Shown here piece by piece: positions 7,536 through 19,123 of a DNA stretch of 55,222 bases (within the stretch, counting starts at the first letter, position 1; each line of letters opens with the position of its first letter). Below the pieces are notes generated by a model. It was not told the origin of the DNA, ran no database searches, and saw only the letters and a list, made by a program, of their open reading frames with translations. The translations under genes and the position numbers were made by a program. Origin of the DNA: Oscillospiraceae bacterium (GTDB lineage: Bacteria; Bacillota; Clostridia; Oscillospirales; Acutalibacteraceae); the NCBI GenBank assembly GCA_015066045.1, contig SVPD01000012.1, forward strand, positions 1-55,222, given 5' to 3'.

Positions 7536-10274
7536 ATGACACAGAAATTTTATGCCTTTTATAAGAAGATAATCGCCCTGATTATGTCGGCACTTCTTTC
7601 CTTGGGCATCACCCTCGGCTGCGGAGAAAAGGATTTCGACCGTCCCGAAGCAAACAGTATTTCAGAATACAGCCTCGAATACAGTGACTACGCACTGTCC
7701 GTAGACGCCGAAAACGAGCTGCACGACATCAGCGATATGCTTTTCGGTATCTTTTTCGAGGATATCAACTTCGCTGCAGACGGCGGTCTTTACGCTGAAA
7801 AGGTGGTAAACCGTTCCTTCGAATACGGTGAGCTGGCCGCTGACGATGAGCTTCACGGCTGGAGCGGCGTAGGCGAGGCGGAATATTACATCGGAACCGA
7901 GGATGCTCTTAACAGTAATAATCCCCACTATTCAGTTATCGTAAATAACGGTGCTGAGCCTGCGGGTATGGCTAACAAGGGCTTTCTCGAGGGTATGGCT
8001 ATAGAAAAGGAGGAATATGACCTCTCTCTTTATGCCAGAGGAAACACTGACATTACCGTAAGACTCGTGGCTGACGGTGTAATCGCAGGTGAAGCAGTTA
8101 TCACCGGCATTACCGATGAATGGGCAAAGCATGAGGTATCCCTCAGCTCCTCTCTTTCCGCTCACGAAAACGTTTTCCTTCAGGTGCTTATCTGTGAGGG
8201 CACAGTATCCGTAGATATGGTTTCTCTTTTCCCTGCCGAAACCTACAAGGGACACGGTATGAGAAAGGATCTGGGTGAAAAATTAGAAGCACTCAACCCA
8301 TCCTTCCTCCGCTTCCCCGGCGGCTGCATCATCGAAGGCTGGGATAAAGAGTCCATGTACGACTGGAAGGCTTCTCTCGGTGTAGACAAGACCACAGACC
8401 TTCCTCTCGAATTCAACGGAAAATACGGCGATGTAGCCGCACGCAGCTACGGCACTAATCTTTGGACAAACCCTAGCCTCACCGAGGACACTCTTCCCTG
8501 CTATATGAGCTACGGCCTCGGCTTCTTTGAATATTTCCAGCTGGCTGAGGATCTTGGCGCCATCGGTGTTCCCGTTATTAACTGCGGCATTTACTGTCAG
8601 ATGAGAGGTCAGGGTGCCGTGGAAATGTATGAGTCTGACGGTAAAACCTATACCGCAGAATTCGCACAGTATCTGGACGATATGCACGACCTTATCGAGT
8701 TTTGCCGCGGTGATGTGAACTCTGTATGGGGCAAGGTAAGAGCCTCTCTCGGTCACCCTGAGCCCTTCGAGCTTAAATACATCTGCATCGGCAACGAGCA
8801 GGAGGGACAGATTTATTTCGACCGCTATGTAGCCTTCCTCGAATATTTCAACGAAAAGAAGGCTGAATATCCCGACATTTACGAGGGCGTGGAGCTTATC
8901 TATTCCTCCGGTGCGGACGATGCCACCAGCGGTGCTAACTACCTGGCATCCTACGAATTCGCTAAGGATTATGTAACCGAAAATGGCATCACAGACATCA
9001 GAGACTTCGCCGCAGCCACAGACCACCACTACTATAATGAGCCTCAGTGGTTCCTGGAAAATGCCGACCACTACGACGCTGACAAATACTCCAGAGACAT
9101 CGCAGGTATGACAGATACTCACTACGGCGGTGCCATAAAGGTGTTCATCGGTGAATATGCCGCCCGTTCAAACAGACTCGAAGCAGCTCTCGCAGAAGCG
9201 GCATTTATGACAGGTATCGAAAGAAACGGTGACATCGTCGAAATGGCGGCTTATGCTCCTCTTTTCGGTAACCTTACGGCTACACACTGGGCACCTGACC
9301 TTATCTGGTTCAATAACCATCTTTCCACCGGCTCCATAAACTACTATGTCCAGAAGCTTTTCGGCAATAATACCGGCGATACTCTCCTCTCCTCTGAGCT
9401 TCAGGGTGCTGCCGACGAGGCTGAGGCACTTAAGGGCAAGGTAGGTCTCGGCACCTGGTGGACGGCTGCAGAGTTCGACAACGTAAAGGTAACCGACAAC
9501 AGGACAGGCCTTCCCCTCGCCACAGACTATTTCACCCTGCCCACAAACTTCTGGTGGGATTGGCAGCAGCTGACAGACGGTGACTGGAGCATCAGCGGCG
9601 GCAAGCTCACCCAGACAAACACGTGGCATCCCTATAATGAGCTCGGTGCATCGGCCACCTTCGGCAAAGAGGACTGGTCAGACTACACCTACACCTTCGA
9701 GGCTACGAAGACAGACGGCGGCGAAGGCTTCTATATCCCCTTCCTCATCGAGGATGAACAGAATATGTTCTTCTGGAACATCGGTGGCTGGAGCAACACC
9801 AAATCCTCTCTCCAGAGAATGGAAAACGGCATCAAGACCGGTGAAATTTTCGAAACGACCACCGACTTCACCGTAGAAACCGGCAGAACCTACGAAATCA
9901 AAATCGTAGTGGACGGAGTCAACATCAAGGGCTATATCGACGGTGAGCTTCAGTTTGACTACGATGCAGATAACGGCACTAAGGCAGATGCTTATCAGGT
10001 AGTTTCCGAGGACAAGGAGACAGGCGACATTATCATCAAGCTCGTCAATGTGACGGAAAAGGACAGAGTATTCGCCATCGACATCGCTAACCTCGGCACT
10101 GTAAGCTCCGTCGCTACGGTAAATCAGGTAGCAGGTGACAGTCTCGACAACGATAACATTCTCGGTGCTGAAGAGGACTGCGTTATGGAGGAATTCACCG
10201 TAGAGGGTATAAGCGAGAAATTCAATTACACCGCTCCCATGTATTCCGTTACCGCTATCAGAATCCACAGATAA
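7536..10274 (+). CDS. Secreted GH51 alpha-L-arabinofuranosidase with inserted lectin-like domain
   Basis: The 912 aa product starts with a hydrophobic signal and a possible lipoprotein cysteine (C29; the preceding TLG is not ideal), so it is probably cell-surface anchored. An N-terminal beta/carbohydrate-binding region (about 60-230) precedes the catalytic barrel. The barrel has CIGNEQ with acid/base E421 and VFIGEY with nucleophile E540, the usual GH51 pair. After about residue 635 a concanavalin/LamG-like module interrupts the C-terminal beta sandwich, which resumes around residue 840. GH51 enzymes release arabinose from arabinan and arabinoxylan. RBS AAGGAGG lies upstream, 25 bases after the AlkD-like gene. 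Typical GH51 enzymes are about 500 aa, so this is a long form. Confidence 0.88.
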   Translation: MTQKFYAFYKKIIALIMSALLSLGITLGCGEKDFDRPEANSISEYSLEYSDYALSVDAENELHDISDMLFGIFFEDINFAADGGLYAEKVVNRSFEYGELAADDELHGWSGVGEAEYYIGTEDALNSNNPHYSVIVNNGAEPAGMANKGFLEGMAIEKEEYDLSLYARGNTDITVRLVADGVIAGEAVITGITDEWAKHEVSLSSSLSAHENVFLQVLICEGTVSVDMVSLFPAETYKGHGMRKDLGEKLEALNPSFLRFPGGCIIEGWDKESMYDWKASLGVDKTTDLPLEFNGKYGDVAARSYGTNLWTNPSLTEDTLPCYMSYGLGFFEYFQLAEDLGAIGVPVINCGIYCQMRGQGAVEMYESDGKTYTAEFAQYLDDMHDLIEFCRGDVNSVWGKVRASLGHPEPFELKYICIGNEQEGQIYFDRYVAFLEYFNEKKAEYPDIYEGVELIYSSGADDATSGANYLASYEFAKDYVTENGITDIRDFAAATDHHYYNEPQWFLENADHYDADKYSRDIAGMTDTHYGGAIKVFIGEYAARSNRLEAALAEAAFMTGIERNGDIVEMAAYAPLFGNLTATHWAPDLIWFNNHLSTGSINYYVQKLFGNNTGDTLLSSELQGAADEAEALKGKVGLGTWWTAAEFDNVKVTDNRTGLPLATDYFTLPTNFWWDWQQLTDGDWSISGGKLTQTNTWHPYNELGASATFGKEDWSDYTYTFEATKTDGGEGFYIPFLIEDEQNMFFWNIGGWSNTKSSLQRMENGIKTGEIFETTTDFTVETGRTYEIKIVVDGVNIKGYIDGELQFDYDADNGTKADAYQVVSEDKETGDIIIKLVNVTEKDRVFAIDIANLGTVSSVATVNQVAGDSLDNDNILGAEEDCVMEEFTVEGISEKFNYTAPMYSVTAIRIHR

Positions 10275-10279
10275 ATAAA

Positions 10280-10315
10280 AGGGCTTCTACGGATTTTTCA
10301 ATCCATAGAAGCCCT
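10280..10315. terminator. Bidirectional terminator between convergent genes
   Basis: The stem AGGGCTTCTA/TAGAAGCCCT, extended by GGATT/AATCC, separates the plus-strand GH51 gene from the minus-strand TraX gene. The T run is better on the minus strand. Confidence 0.75.
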
Positions 10316-10361
10316 CTGTTTATCTTGGCTTATGCGGTCTGCATTTTTTACAGTGTCCCTT

Positions 10362-11072
10362 TTAATTAATCAAAATATTAACCCCGTAAATCGCCGCTAA
10401 ATGCAAGGGATAGAAAAGATAAAAGAAATACTTAAGCTTCATTTTACCGCCCTCTCCGTTATAAAAGCAGAGAAGTAAAACGGGTATCATAGCCGAAAAG
10501 AAAAAGGGTGTGCCGAAGCCGTAAAGCCGCTCCGCCACGAAAGCAAGGCCGAAGGTAAAAAGAAGAAGCTTTTTCCTTTTATCCGTGCTCATCACTGCAA
10601 AAAGCGGAAGAATAATCCCCTCTATGCCGTAATCAAGAGTGATATTCAGCTTCGTTTCCGAGGAAGCATAGCCGAGAAGATAATCCGCAGCATAAAAGAC
10701 GGCTACGGCAGCGATAAAGATAACCCTGTTTTTCAGACTGTTATCCTCTTTAAGCCTCAGAAATGCACTGCACAGAATCACCGAGCAGGAAAAGGTGAAA
10801 AGGATATTCAGATAAAGCCCCATACCGCTTCCCGTTATAATGCTTTCAGCGATATAGACCGCCTGACATATCAGAGCGAGTACAAAAAGACGAAGAAAAT
10901 ATTTTTTTCTGTCCCGTGTGTGAAGACACCCCTCACCGATAAAAAATGCGAAAATTGGCATAGCTATTCTGCCGATAATGCGCAAAAGCTCAGCCTCGGG
11001 AAAAAGCACATAGCCTATATGGTCAATGAGCATTGACATACAGGCTATGAGCTTCAGATGATTTCTGTTCAT
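10362..11072 (-). CDS. TraX-family membrane protein
   Basis: A 236 aa polytopic membrane protein with about eight hydrophobic helices. The start NHLKLIACMSMLIDHIGY and the following GRIAMPIFAFFIGEG are hallmarks of the TraX family, acyltransferase-like proteins named for F-pilin N-acetylation but common in non-conjugative Firmicutes. No conjugation genes are present, so a chromosomal acyl-transfer role is more likely. Its start overlaps the ridA stop by four bases, and it is last in the co-directional ilv-DUF815-ridA-traX array. Confidence 0.85.
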   Translation of the reverse strand: MNRNHLKLIACMSMLIDHIGYVLFPEAELLRIIGRIAMPIFAFFIGEGCLHTRDRKKYFLRLFVLALICQAVYIAESIITGSGMGLYLNILFTFSCSVILCSAFLRLKEDNSLKNRVIFIAAVAVFYAADYLLGYASSETKLNITLDYGIEGIILPLFAVMSTDKRKKLLLFTFGLAFVAERLYGFGTPFFFSAMIPVLLLCFYNGEGGKMKLKYFFYLFYPLHLAAIYGVNILIN

Positions 11073-11446
11073 TCTACCACTGCTACAGCCTCAACCTCTA
11101 CGAGGCCGCCCTTTGGAAGCGTCTTTACTGCCACGCAGCTTCTGGCGGGGGCATTCTTGATATATTTGGAGTACACTGCATTAAAGGCTGCGAAATCGGC
11201 CATATCGGCCAGAAAACAGGTAGTCTTTACTATGTTATCGTAGGATGTGCCTGCCTCGGCGAGAATAGCACCTAAATTCTGCAGTGCCTGCTCAGCCTGC
11301 TCTGTAATGTCCTTACCCTCGATTTCTCCGTTTGCGGGATTCATACCCAGCTGACCGGAGGTGTAAAGCATATTGCCGCAGAGAATAGCCTGTGAATAGG
11401 GGCCGATAGCGGCGGGGGCTTTGTCTGTAGAAATTTTCTTAATCAT
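11069..11446 (-). CDS. ridA: RidA family enamine/imine deaminase
   Basis: The 125 aa protein is a full-length RidA/YjgF homologue: AIGPYSQA near residue 13, YTSGQLG near 29, and R102 in PARSCVAV for substrate carboxylate binding. RidA hydrolyses reactive 2-aminoacrylate and related imines made by PLP enzymes such as threonine dehydratase, protecting IlvE and other PLP enzymes. Its position downstream of ilvBNCD fits that role. AGGAG precedes the ATG. It overlaps traX by four bases. Confidence 0.93.
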   Translation of the reverse strand: MIKKISTDKAPAAIGPYSQAILCGNMLYTSGQLGMNPANGEIEGKDITEQAEQALQNLGAILAEAGTSYDNIVKTTCFLADMADFAAFNAVYSKYIKNAPARSCVAVKTLPKGGLVEVEAVAVVE

Positions 11447-11460
11447 AATTATATCTCCTT

Positions 11461-12639
11461 TTATCTTAAATTTTTTATAAACTGCTCTGCTACTCTCGGT
11501 GAACGGCTGCCCTTTGCCAGAGCAAAGGCCTCTGCCTTGATGTCCAGCTCCTTTTCGTCCATTCTTATTCCCTTTCTCTGTGCCAGAGCGTGAACGATGT
11601 CGAGATAAAGTATCTTATTCGGTTTCTGAAAATATACCGTAAGACCGAAGCGGTCGGAAAGAGAAAGAAGCTCCTGTACCGTGTCGTTACGGTGGATGTC
11701 GTCTCCTCCTCTGTCGGAAAAGCTTTCCTTTACGATGTGTCTGCGGTTGCTGGTGGCATAAATGAGTGCATTTTTAGCCTTGGCTGAGGCTGAGCCCTCG
11801 AGAGCCGCCTTCAGCATAGAGAAGCAGTCGTCGTTTTTGTTAAAGGAAAGGTCATCGATAAAGATGATGAATTTCAGCGGGTTGTCGGCTATTTTTCCCA
11901 TTATGTAAGAAAGGGAGAAAAGCTGGTCCTTTCTCAGCTCTATAAGCCTCAGACCGTAGGAAAAATAGTGGTTTACGAGAGCCTTTACCGTAGAGGATTT
12001 GCCCGTGCCCGCATCGCCGCAGAGCAGTACGTTTACCGCATCCCTGCCCTCTAAAAGCGCCACGGTGTTTTCCTCGACGGTCTCTCTTTCCTTTTCGTAG
12101 CCTACGAAGGAATCAAGAGAGATTTCATCGGCAGAGTCCACGGGAACTATCTGCCCATCCTCGACCTTGAACATAGCCCTTGAGGCGAAAATGCCGTAGC
12201 CGAGAGTGTCCACATTTTCTGCTCTTTCCTTATAAAGGGAGATAAAATCCGTCCTTTCATTTTCGAAAAGAGGTATATATCCCTCATATTTCTCACCCTC
12301 GAAAAGCATCTCAGGCGTAAGCTCACTTAAAAGAGTGAAGAGAGAAAGCTCCTCGGTGAGATTTTTCTCCACGGAGGGGGAAAGCTCTTTCTTTTTGGCT
12401 TTGGAGACGATCCAGATGTTTTCATCCTCACATACCGCATTTTTCAGAAAGTCAGAAAAAGAGTTTCCGTATGCTCCGAGAGAGTAAACAAACTCTCCGT
12501 AGAGTCTCAGTCTTGTCCTCAGATCACCCTCACAGGAAAGGAAGTCGAGAAAAGCTGACATTTCCTTCGTGGCGAGAATACCTCTGAAAACCGTAAGTGA
12601 GGAAAGCCTTAAAGCCATAGAGTTTAACTTAGTATTCAT
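11461..12639 (-). CDS. DUF815-family AAA ATPase
   Basis: The 392 aa protein has an N-terminal alpha-helical region (1-175) and a AAA module with Walker A GDAGTGKSS (208-216), Walker B IIFIDDLSF (D262, D263) and a sensor segment ATSNRRH. This is the DUF815 family, widespread in Firmicutes, with no established function that I know of. It begins 12 bases after ilvD stops and precedes ridA by 14 bases, so it is probably co-transcribed. Nothing links it mechanistically to branched-chain synthesis. Confidence 0.88.
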   Translation of the reverse strand: MNTKLNSMALRLSSLTVFRGILATKEMSAFLDFLSCEGDLRTRLRLYGEFVYSLGAYGNSFSDFLKNAVCEDENIWIVSKAKKKELSPSVEKNLTEELSLFTLLSELTPEMLFEGEKYEGYIPLFENERTDFISLYKERAENVDTLGYGIFASRAMFKVEDGQIVPVDSADEISLDSFVGYEKERETVEENTVALLEGRDAVNVLLCGDAGTGKSSTVKALVNHYFSYGLRLIELRKDQLFSLSYIMGKIADNPLKFIIFIDDLSFNKNDDCFSMLKAALEGSASAKAKNALIYATSNRRHIVKESFSDRGGDDIHRNDTVQELLSLSDRFGLTVYFQKPNKILYLDIVHALAQRKGIRMDEKELDIKAEAFALAKGSRSPRVAEQFIKNLR

Positions 12640-12651
12640 ATAAACCCTCTT

Positions 12652-14316
12652 TTAAAATTCGTTGATTATTGCGCCCTTATCGGCCGATTTGGCCATTTTA
12701 GCGTAGCGTCTGAGATAACCCTTTATTTCGGTTTTCTCTTTTATAACAGTGGTTTCTTTTCTTTTTTCGATTTCCTCGTCGGAAACGAGAAGCTCGATTC
12801 TGTATTCGGGAATATTTATGGAAATAATATCTCCGTCCTGCACATAGGCGATAAGACCGCCTCTTACTGCCTCGGGAGAAACGTGACCGATGGAGGCGCC
12901 ACGTGTAGCACCGGAAAATCTGCCGTCGGTGATAAGAGCTACCTCCTTATCGAGTCCCATACCTGCGATGGCGGAGGTGGGAGAAAGCATCTCTCTCATA
13001 CCGGGGCCGCCGGCAGGTCCCTCATAACGGATAACCACCACATCACCGCTGACTATCTTGCCTGCATAAATAGCGGCGATGCACTCCTCTTCACTGTCGA
13101 AGACCTTGGCAGGGCCCTTATGCACGAGCATTTCGGGAGCCACGGCACTTCTTTTCACCACGCAGCCGTCGGGGGCAAGATTGCCTCTGAGCACTGCGAT
13201 GCCGCCTGTCTTAGAGAAGGCGGTTTCTGCGGTGCGGACTACGGTCTCGTCTCTGTTTACGACACCCTCGAGATTTTCCTTAAGAGTTTTACCCGTACAG
13301 GTCATTACAGAGGTGTCGATAAGATTTAATTTTTCCAGCTCCTTCAGAACCGCATAAACACCTCCTGCCGCATTGAGGTCCTCCATATAGGTATTGCCTG
13401 CGGGTGCGAGATGGCAGAGATTGGGAGTTCTTTCGCTGACCTCATTAGCCATGTCAAGATTGAATTCTATGCCCAGCTCATTTGCGATTGCAGGCAGATG
13501 AAGCATACTGTTTGTGCTGCAGCCGATAGCCATATCTGCGATAAGAGCATTTTTAACGGCAGCGGGAGTCATAATGTCACGGGGCTTTATGTCACGTCTG
13601 ACGAGCTCCATAATCTGCATACCTGCATGCTTTGCCAGCTCCGTTCTCTGAGAATAAACGGCAGGAATAGTACCGTTTCCTCTCAGTCCCATACCGAGCA
13701 CCTCTGTCAGACAGTTCATGGAGTTTGCCGTGTACATACCTGAACAAGAGCCGCAGGTGGGACAGGTGTTCTCCTCCCATTCGGTGAGCTCGCTTTCGTC
13801 TATTTTGCCTGCAGTATAGGCGCCTACGGCCTCAAACATACTCGAAAGACTCGTCTTTTTGCCGTGCATTCTGCCTGCGAGCATAGGACCGCCGGAAACG
13901 AAAATGGTAGGAATATTCAGTCGTGCCGCAGCCATAAGAAGCCCCGGTACATTTTTATCACAGTTAGGTATCATAACCAGACCGTCAAAGCCGTGAGCGA
14001 GAACCATTGCCTCGGTGGAGTCAGCGATAAGGTCACGGGTGACCAGAGAGTATTTCATACCCTTGTGTCCCATAGCGATGCCGTCACATACAGTGATGGC
14101 AGGGAAAACGATGGGTGTACCGCCCGCCATAGCCACACCGAGCTTTACGGCCTGAGCGATTTTATCTAAATGTATGTGGCCGGGTACGATTTCATTAAAG
14201 GAGGAGACGATACCGATAAGCGGTCTGTCCATTTCCTCCCTTGTCATACCGAGAGCGTGATAAAGAGAACGGTGAGGCGCATTCTGAAAGCCGTCTACTA
14301 TCGTATCTTTAATCAT
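12652..14316 (-). CDS. ilvD: Dihydroxy-acid dehydratase
   Basis: IlvD (554 aa) dehydrates 2,3-dihydroxy-3-methyl acids to 2-oxo acids in valine and isoleucine synthesis. Cysteines C119 (PNCDK) and C191 in the CPTCGSC segment are available for the Fe-S cluster. The region at about 45-49 reads PGHIH, as in E. coli IlvD, rather than the Cys-Asn-x-His of [2Fe-2S] enzymes, so an oxygen-labile [4Fe-4S] cluster is predicted. The ATG at 14316 has GAAAGGA upstream; an in-frame start 33 bases earlier would add residues absent from the family. A terminator-like hairpin separates it from ilvC. Confidence 0.95.
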   Translation of the reverse strand: MIKDTIVDGFQNAPHRSLYHALGMTREEMDRPLIGIVSSFNEIVPGHIHLDKIAQAVKLGVAMAGGTPIVFPAITVCDGIAMGHKGMKYSLVTRDLIADSTEAMVLAHGFDGLVMIPNCDKNVPGLLMAAARLNIPTIFVSGGPMLAGRMHGKKTSLSSMFEAVGAYTAGKIDESELTEWEENTCPTCGSCSGMYTANSMNCLTEVLGMGLRGNGTIPAVYSQRTELAKHAGMQIMELVRRDIKPRDIMTPAAVKNALIADMAIGCSTNSMLHLPAIANELGIEFNLDMANEVSERTPNLCHLAPAGNTYMEDLNAAGGVYAVLKELEKLNLIDTSVMTCTGKTLKENLEGVVNRDETVVRTAETAFSKTGGIAVLRGNLAPDGCVVKRSAVAPEMLVHKGPAKVFDSEEECIAAIYAGKIVSGDVVVIRYEGPAGGPGMREMLSPTSAIAGMGLDKEVALITDGRFSGATRGASIGHVSPEAVRGGLIAYVQDGDIISINIPEYRIELLVSDEEIEKRKETTVIKEKTEIKGYLRRYAKMAKSADKGAIINEF

Positions 14317-14333
14317 AATAACAGTCCTTTCTG

Positions 14334-14366
14334 AAAAAGGGCTCTGCACATCTGCATAGCCCTTTT
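14334..14366 (-). terminator. Terminator-like hairpin between ilvC and ilvD
   Basis: In the minus direction an AAAAGGGCT/AGCCCTTTTT stem with internal pairing is followed by a short T run, only 18 bases before the ilvD start. It could reduce ilvD transcription relative to ilvBNC or act as a processing barrier. No separate ilvD promoter is clear in the 62-base gap. Confidence 0.55.
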
Positions 14367-14378
14367 AGTTTTTTATAA

Positions 14379-15939
<1,561 letters not shown>

Positions 15940-15943
<4 letters not shown>

Positions 15944-17634
15944 CTTTTTTCCTCCACGCTGACAATAATATCATCTATCGAGCCTCCGGGGGGAAGCATC
16001 GGAAGAACAAACTCATCCATATCTATTTTCGTGTCGATAAGAGTGACTCCGCCCTTTTTCATAGCCTCAGCGAAATGCTTTTCGAACTCCACGGCAGTCT
16101 CTGCTCTTTTGCCTGTGGCACCGAAGGCCTCTGCCAGTCTGACGAAATCCGTCTTTCTGCCCAAAAGAGTGTGAGAGTATCTTTTTCCGTAAAAGAGTGT
16201 CTGCCACTGACGGACCATACCCAGCACACCGTTATTCATAAGAACCACTATTACGGGAAGGTCATAGGTAACTGCGGTAGCCAGCTCATTAAGATTCATA
16301 CCGAAGGAGCCGTCACCGGTAATAAGCACGGTAGCCTCTTTCTTAGCCACGGCAGCACCGATAGCCGCTCCGAGTCCGTAGCCCATAGTGCCCAGACCGC
16401 CGCTGGAAACGAAGGTGCGGTTGCTTTCGAAATCCGCATACTGTGCAGTCCACATCTGATGCTGACCTACGTCTGTGGCGATAACCGTCGTATCTGCCTT
16501 GTGCTTATTTATGGCGTCGAAAACCATCTTGGGAGTCAGCGGTGCCTCAGATGCGGCAGCTACGGTCTCCTCATTGATTTTTTCCTGCTTTTTCAGTGCA
16601 TCTATCTTTTCCTTCCATAAGGGAAGACATTTCTTTTCGCAGAGCACGGTAAGTCTCTTAAGGCTGTCCTTTATATCGCCCGGAACACCCACATCTGCGA
16701 TAACGTTTTTATTGATTTCGGACCTGTCAGCCTCTATGTGAATAATTTTAGTGTTTTTAGCAAACTTCTGTGTGTTGCCCGTGGCTCTGTCGCTGAAGCG
16801 GACACCGATACCGATAATCAGGTCTGCCTCCTTCTGAGCCATAGAGGATGCATAATGGCCGTGCATGCCCTGCATTCCTAAAAATCTTTCGTGAGAGGAG
16901 GGAATGAGAGAAAGCCCCATAAAGGTGGAGCCGATGTATGCATCGGTTTTTTCGGCGAAGGCTAAAATCTCCTCTGACATATTCTGCCCCATAGCACCGC
17001 CGCCGATATATATGTACGGTCTCTCACTTTCGGCGATAAGCTCTGCTGCCTTTTCTATGTATTTGTCCTTAGCCTTTTTGATTTCGAAGGGAGACACGAC
17101 ATCCTCTCTTTCGTAGTCGGCCAAGGCTAACTGTATATCCTTCGGAATATCCACTAAAACAGGGCCCGGTCTGCCGGATTTGGCTATTTTAAAGGCCTCA
17201 CGGATAATATCTGCCAGCTCGTTTACGTCGCTGACGAAATAATTATGCTTGGTTATGGGAAGAGTTACGCCTGTGATGTCGATTTCCTGAAAGCTGTCTC
17301 TGCCGATAAGCGAGGTAGGCACGTTGCCCGTAATGGCTACCATGGGAACCGAGTCAAGCATAGCCGTAGCGATGCCCGTAACGAGATTTGTGGCACCGGG
17401 GCCCGAGGTGGCTATAACCACACCGACCTTACCCGTGGCACGGGAATATCCGTCGGCCGCATGTGCCGCCCCCTGCTCGTGAGCGGTGAGGATATGGTTT
17501 ATCCTGTCTCCCGCCTGATAAAGAGCATCATATATGTTCAGAACCTGACCGCCGGGATAACCGAAAACATCGGTTACACCCTGCTCGATAAGGGTTTCTA
17601 TTACTATTTGTGAGCCTGTCAGTTTCATTTTCAT
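15940..17634 (-). CDS. ilvB: Acetolactate synthase large (catalytic) subunit
   Basis: The 564 aa ThDP enzyme condenses two pyruvates, or pyruvate with 2-oxobutyrate. The catalytic Glu lies in LTAHEQGAAHAADGYSRA (about 50-66), FAD/ThDP regions follow, and the C-terminal ThDP motif runs from GDGSFGMNLNE to MNN. It is the first gene after a strong promoter. Two in-frame ATGs (17634 and 17628) are possible. No T-box or obvious leader attenuator was found in the short leader, so regulation by a repressor or CodY-type protein is more likely than tRNA sensing. Confidence 0.96.
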
Positions 17635-17667
17635 AACTCCTGAGTTTTTTCGAAAAATTATTAAATA

Positions 17668-17697
17668 ATTATATCACAGAAAAAATAATATTGTCAA
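17668..17697 (-). promoter_or_regulatory. Sigma-A promoter of ilvBNCD
   Basis: Consensus TTGACA and TATAAT with an 18-base spacer in the minus direction, 33 bases upstream of ilvB. It sits only 13 bases after the hisIE stop and no terminator is seen between, so read-through from the his operon may add to ilv transcription. Confidence 0.8.
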
Positions 17698-17710
17698 TAA
17701 AATTAAGCCT

Positions 17711-18364
17711 TTATGTCATTTTTTCCTGCTTCACCTTATGGTCGATAATATGGCGGGAGGCCAGCTCTCGGTGTATGTCCTCCACGGTGATGCCCATTTC
17801 GTTCATAAGCACCATCACATGATAGGCAAGGTCAGCGATTTCATATACCGTCTCCGCCTTATCGTCAGCCTTGGCAGCGATGATAACCTCGGTACATTCC
17901 TCGCCCACCTTTTTGAGGATTTTATCGATACCCTTCTGAAAAAGATAGGTGGTATATGAACCCTCGGGAAGTGTTTCCTTTCTGTCCTTAAGCAGGTCGT
18001 AAAGCCCCTGCAGAGAAAACTCCTGCAGCTTCTCGCTTCTGTAAACCTCATTTGTGAAGCAGGAATCGGTGCCCTTGTGACAGGCGGGACCGTCCTTTTC
18101 CACCACCACGGTCAGTGCATCATAGTCGCAGTCAGCCGTGACGGACACTATGTGCTGATAATTTCCGCTGGTTTCACCCTTTAACCAAAGCTCCTGACGG
18201 GAGCGTGAGAAAAAGCAGGTCAGCCCCTTTTCGAGGGAAATCTGAAGGCTTTCTCTGTTCATATAAGCCACGGTAAGGACCTTTTTCGTAATGCTGTCCA
18301 CCACCACGGCAGGGATAAGTCCCTTTTCATCGAATTTCAGCTTGTTTATATCAAAATCAATCAT
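17711..18364 (-). CDS. hisI: Bifunctional phosphoribosyl-AMP cyclohydrolase / phosphoribosyl-ATP pyrophosphatase
   Basis: This 217 aa HisIE fusion does steps two and three of histidine synthesis. The N-terminal cyclohydrolase domain (1-110) has DCDYDALTV and KGTDSCF metal-site motifs; the C-terminal pyrophosphatase domain (about 115-217) has [14 protein letters not shown] and EIADLAYH. It is the last gene of the his operon, three bases after hisF. Confidence 0.95.
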   Translation of the reverse strand: MIDFDINKLKFDEKGLIPAVVVDSITKKVLTVAYMNRESLQISLEKGLTCFFSRSRQELWLKGETSGNYQHIVSVTADCDYDALTVVVEKDGPACHKGTDSCFTNEVYRSEKLQEFSLQGLYDLLKDRKETLPEGSYTTYLFQKGIDKILKKVGEECTEVIIAAKADDKAETVYEIADLAYHVMVLMNEMGITVEDIHRELASRHIIDHKVKQEKMT

Positions 18365-18367
18365 AGC

Positions 18368-19123
18368 TTACCTCACATTAATATTATTTTCTTTCATCAG
18401 CACCTTAAGGTCGGGAATAAGAACCTCGGAAAAATGGAAGATAGATGCGGCCAGACCGGCATCAATGTCGGGAATTTCCTTAAAGAGGGTTACGAAGTCC
18501 TCTGCTGAGCCGGCTCCGCCCGAGGCGATAACGGGTACATTGACCGCTTCTCTGACTGCCTTCAGCATTTCTATGTCGAAGCCCTTTTTCACACCGTCGG
18601 TATCTATGGAGTTTACCACCACTTCACCTGCGCCCATTTCCACGCATCTTTTTATCCAGCCGATGGCCTCTATACCGGTGTCCTCTCTGCCGCCCTTGGC
18701 GAAGATGCGGAACTGACCGTCCACTCTTTTTATGTCAGCGGAAAGCACCACACACTGGTTGCCGTAGAGTCGGGCAGCCTGAGAGATAAGCTCAGGATTT
18801 TTAACGGCTCCCGAGTTGACGCTTACCTTGTCGGCACCGCACTTAAGCACCCTGTCGAAATCCTCCACGGTATTTATTCCGCCGCCCACGGTCAGAGGAA
18901 TAAAAATCTGAGAGGCAACCTCCTTCAGAATATCCGTAAAAAGCTGCCTGCCCTCATAAGAGGCGGTAATATCATAAAAAACGAGCTCGTCCGCACCGCA
19001 TTCACTGTAATATTTGGCCAGCTCCACCGGTGAGGAAACATCGTTCAGATTTTTAAAATTAGTACCCTTTACCACTCTGCCGTTTTTCACATCGAGACAG
19101 GGTATGATTCTTTTTGTTATCAT
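18368..19123 (-). CDS. hisF: Imidazole glycerol phosphate synthase cyclase subunit
   Basis: HisF (251 aa) is the TIM-barrel cyclase that uses ammonia from HisH to make IGP and AICAR. Start [12 protein letters not shown] carries the catalytic Asp (D11); the second, D131, is in SADIKR, and the phosphate-binding loops ITASYEG and SGGAGS are present. The ATG at 19123 overlaps the hisA stop by four bases; a longer frame extends upstream but is not homologous. Confidence 0.96.
   Translation of the reverse strand: MITKRIIPCLDVKNGRVVKGTNFKNLNDVSSPVELAKYYSECGADELVFYDITASYEGRQLFTDILKEVASQIFIPLTVGGGINTVEDFDRVLKCGADKVSVNSGAVKNPELISQAARLYGNQCVVLSADIKRVDGQFRIFAKGGREDTGIEAIGWIKRCVEMGAGEVVVNSIDTDGVKKGFDIEMLKAVREAVNVPVIASGGAGSAEDFVTLFKEIPDIDAGLAASIFHFSEVLIPDLKVLMKENNINVR

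Noticed and set aside
8283-9122. Long open frame on the minus strand opposite the GH51 gene
   Set aside because: Shadow of the codon bias of the real plus-strand gene; no ribosome binding site and no protein-like motif.
10362-11072. TraX as evidence of a conjugative element
   Set aside because: No relaxase, coupling protein or pilus genes occur in the window; TraX-family proteins are common chromosomal genes.
17635-17710. T-box or leader-peptide attenuator upstream of ilvB
   Set aside because: The leader is too short and lacks a GGTGGNACCGCG-type motif or a Leu/Val/Ile codon run.
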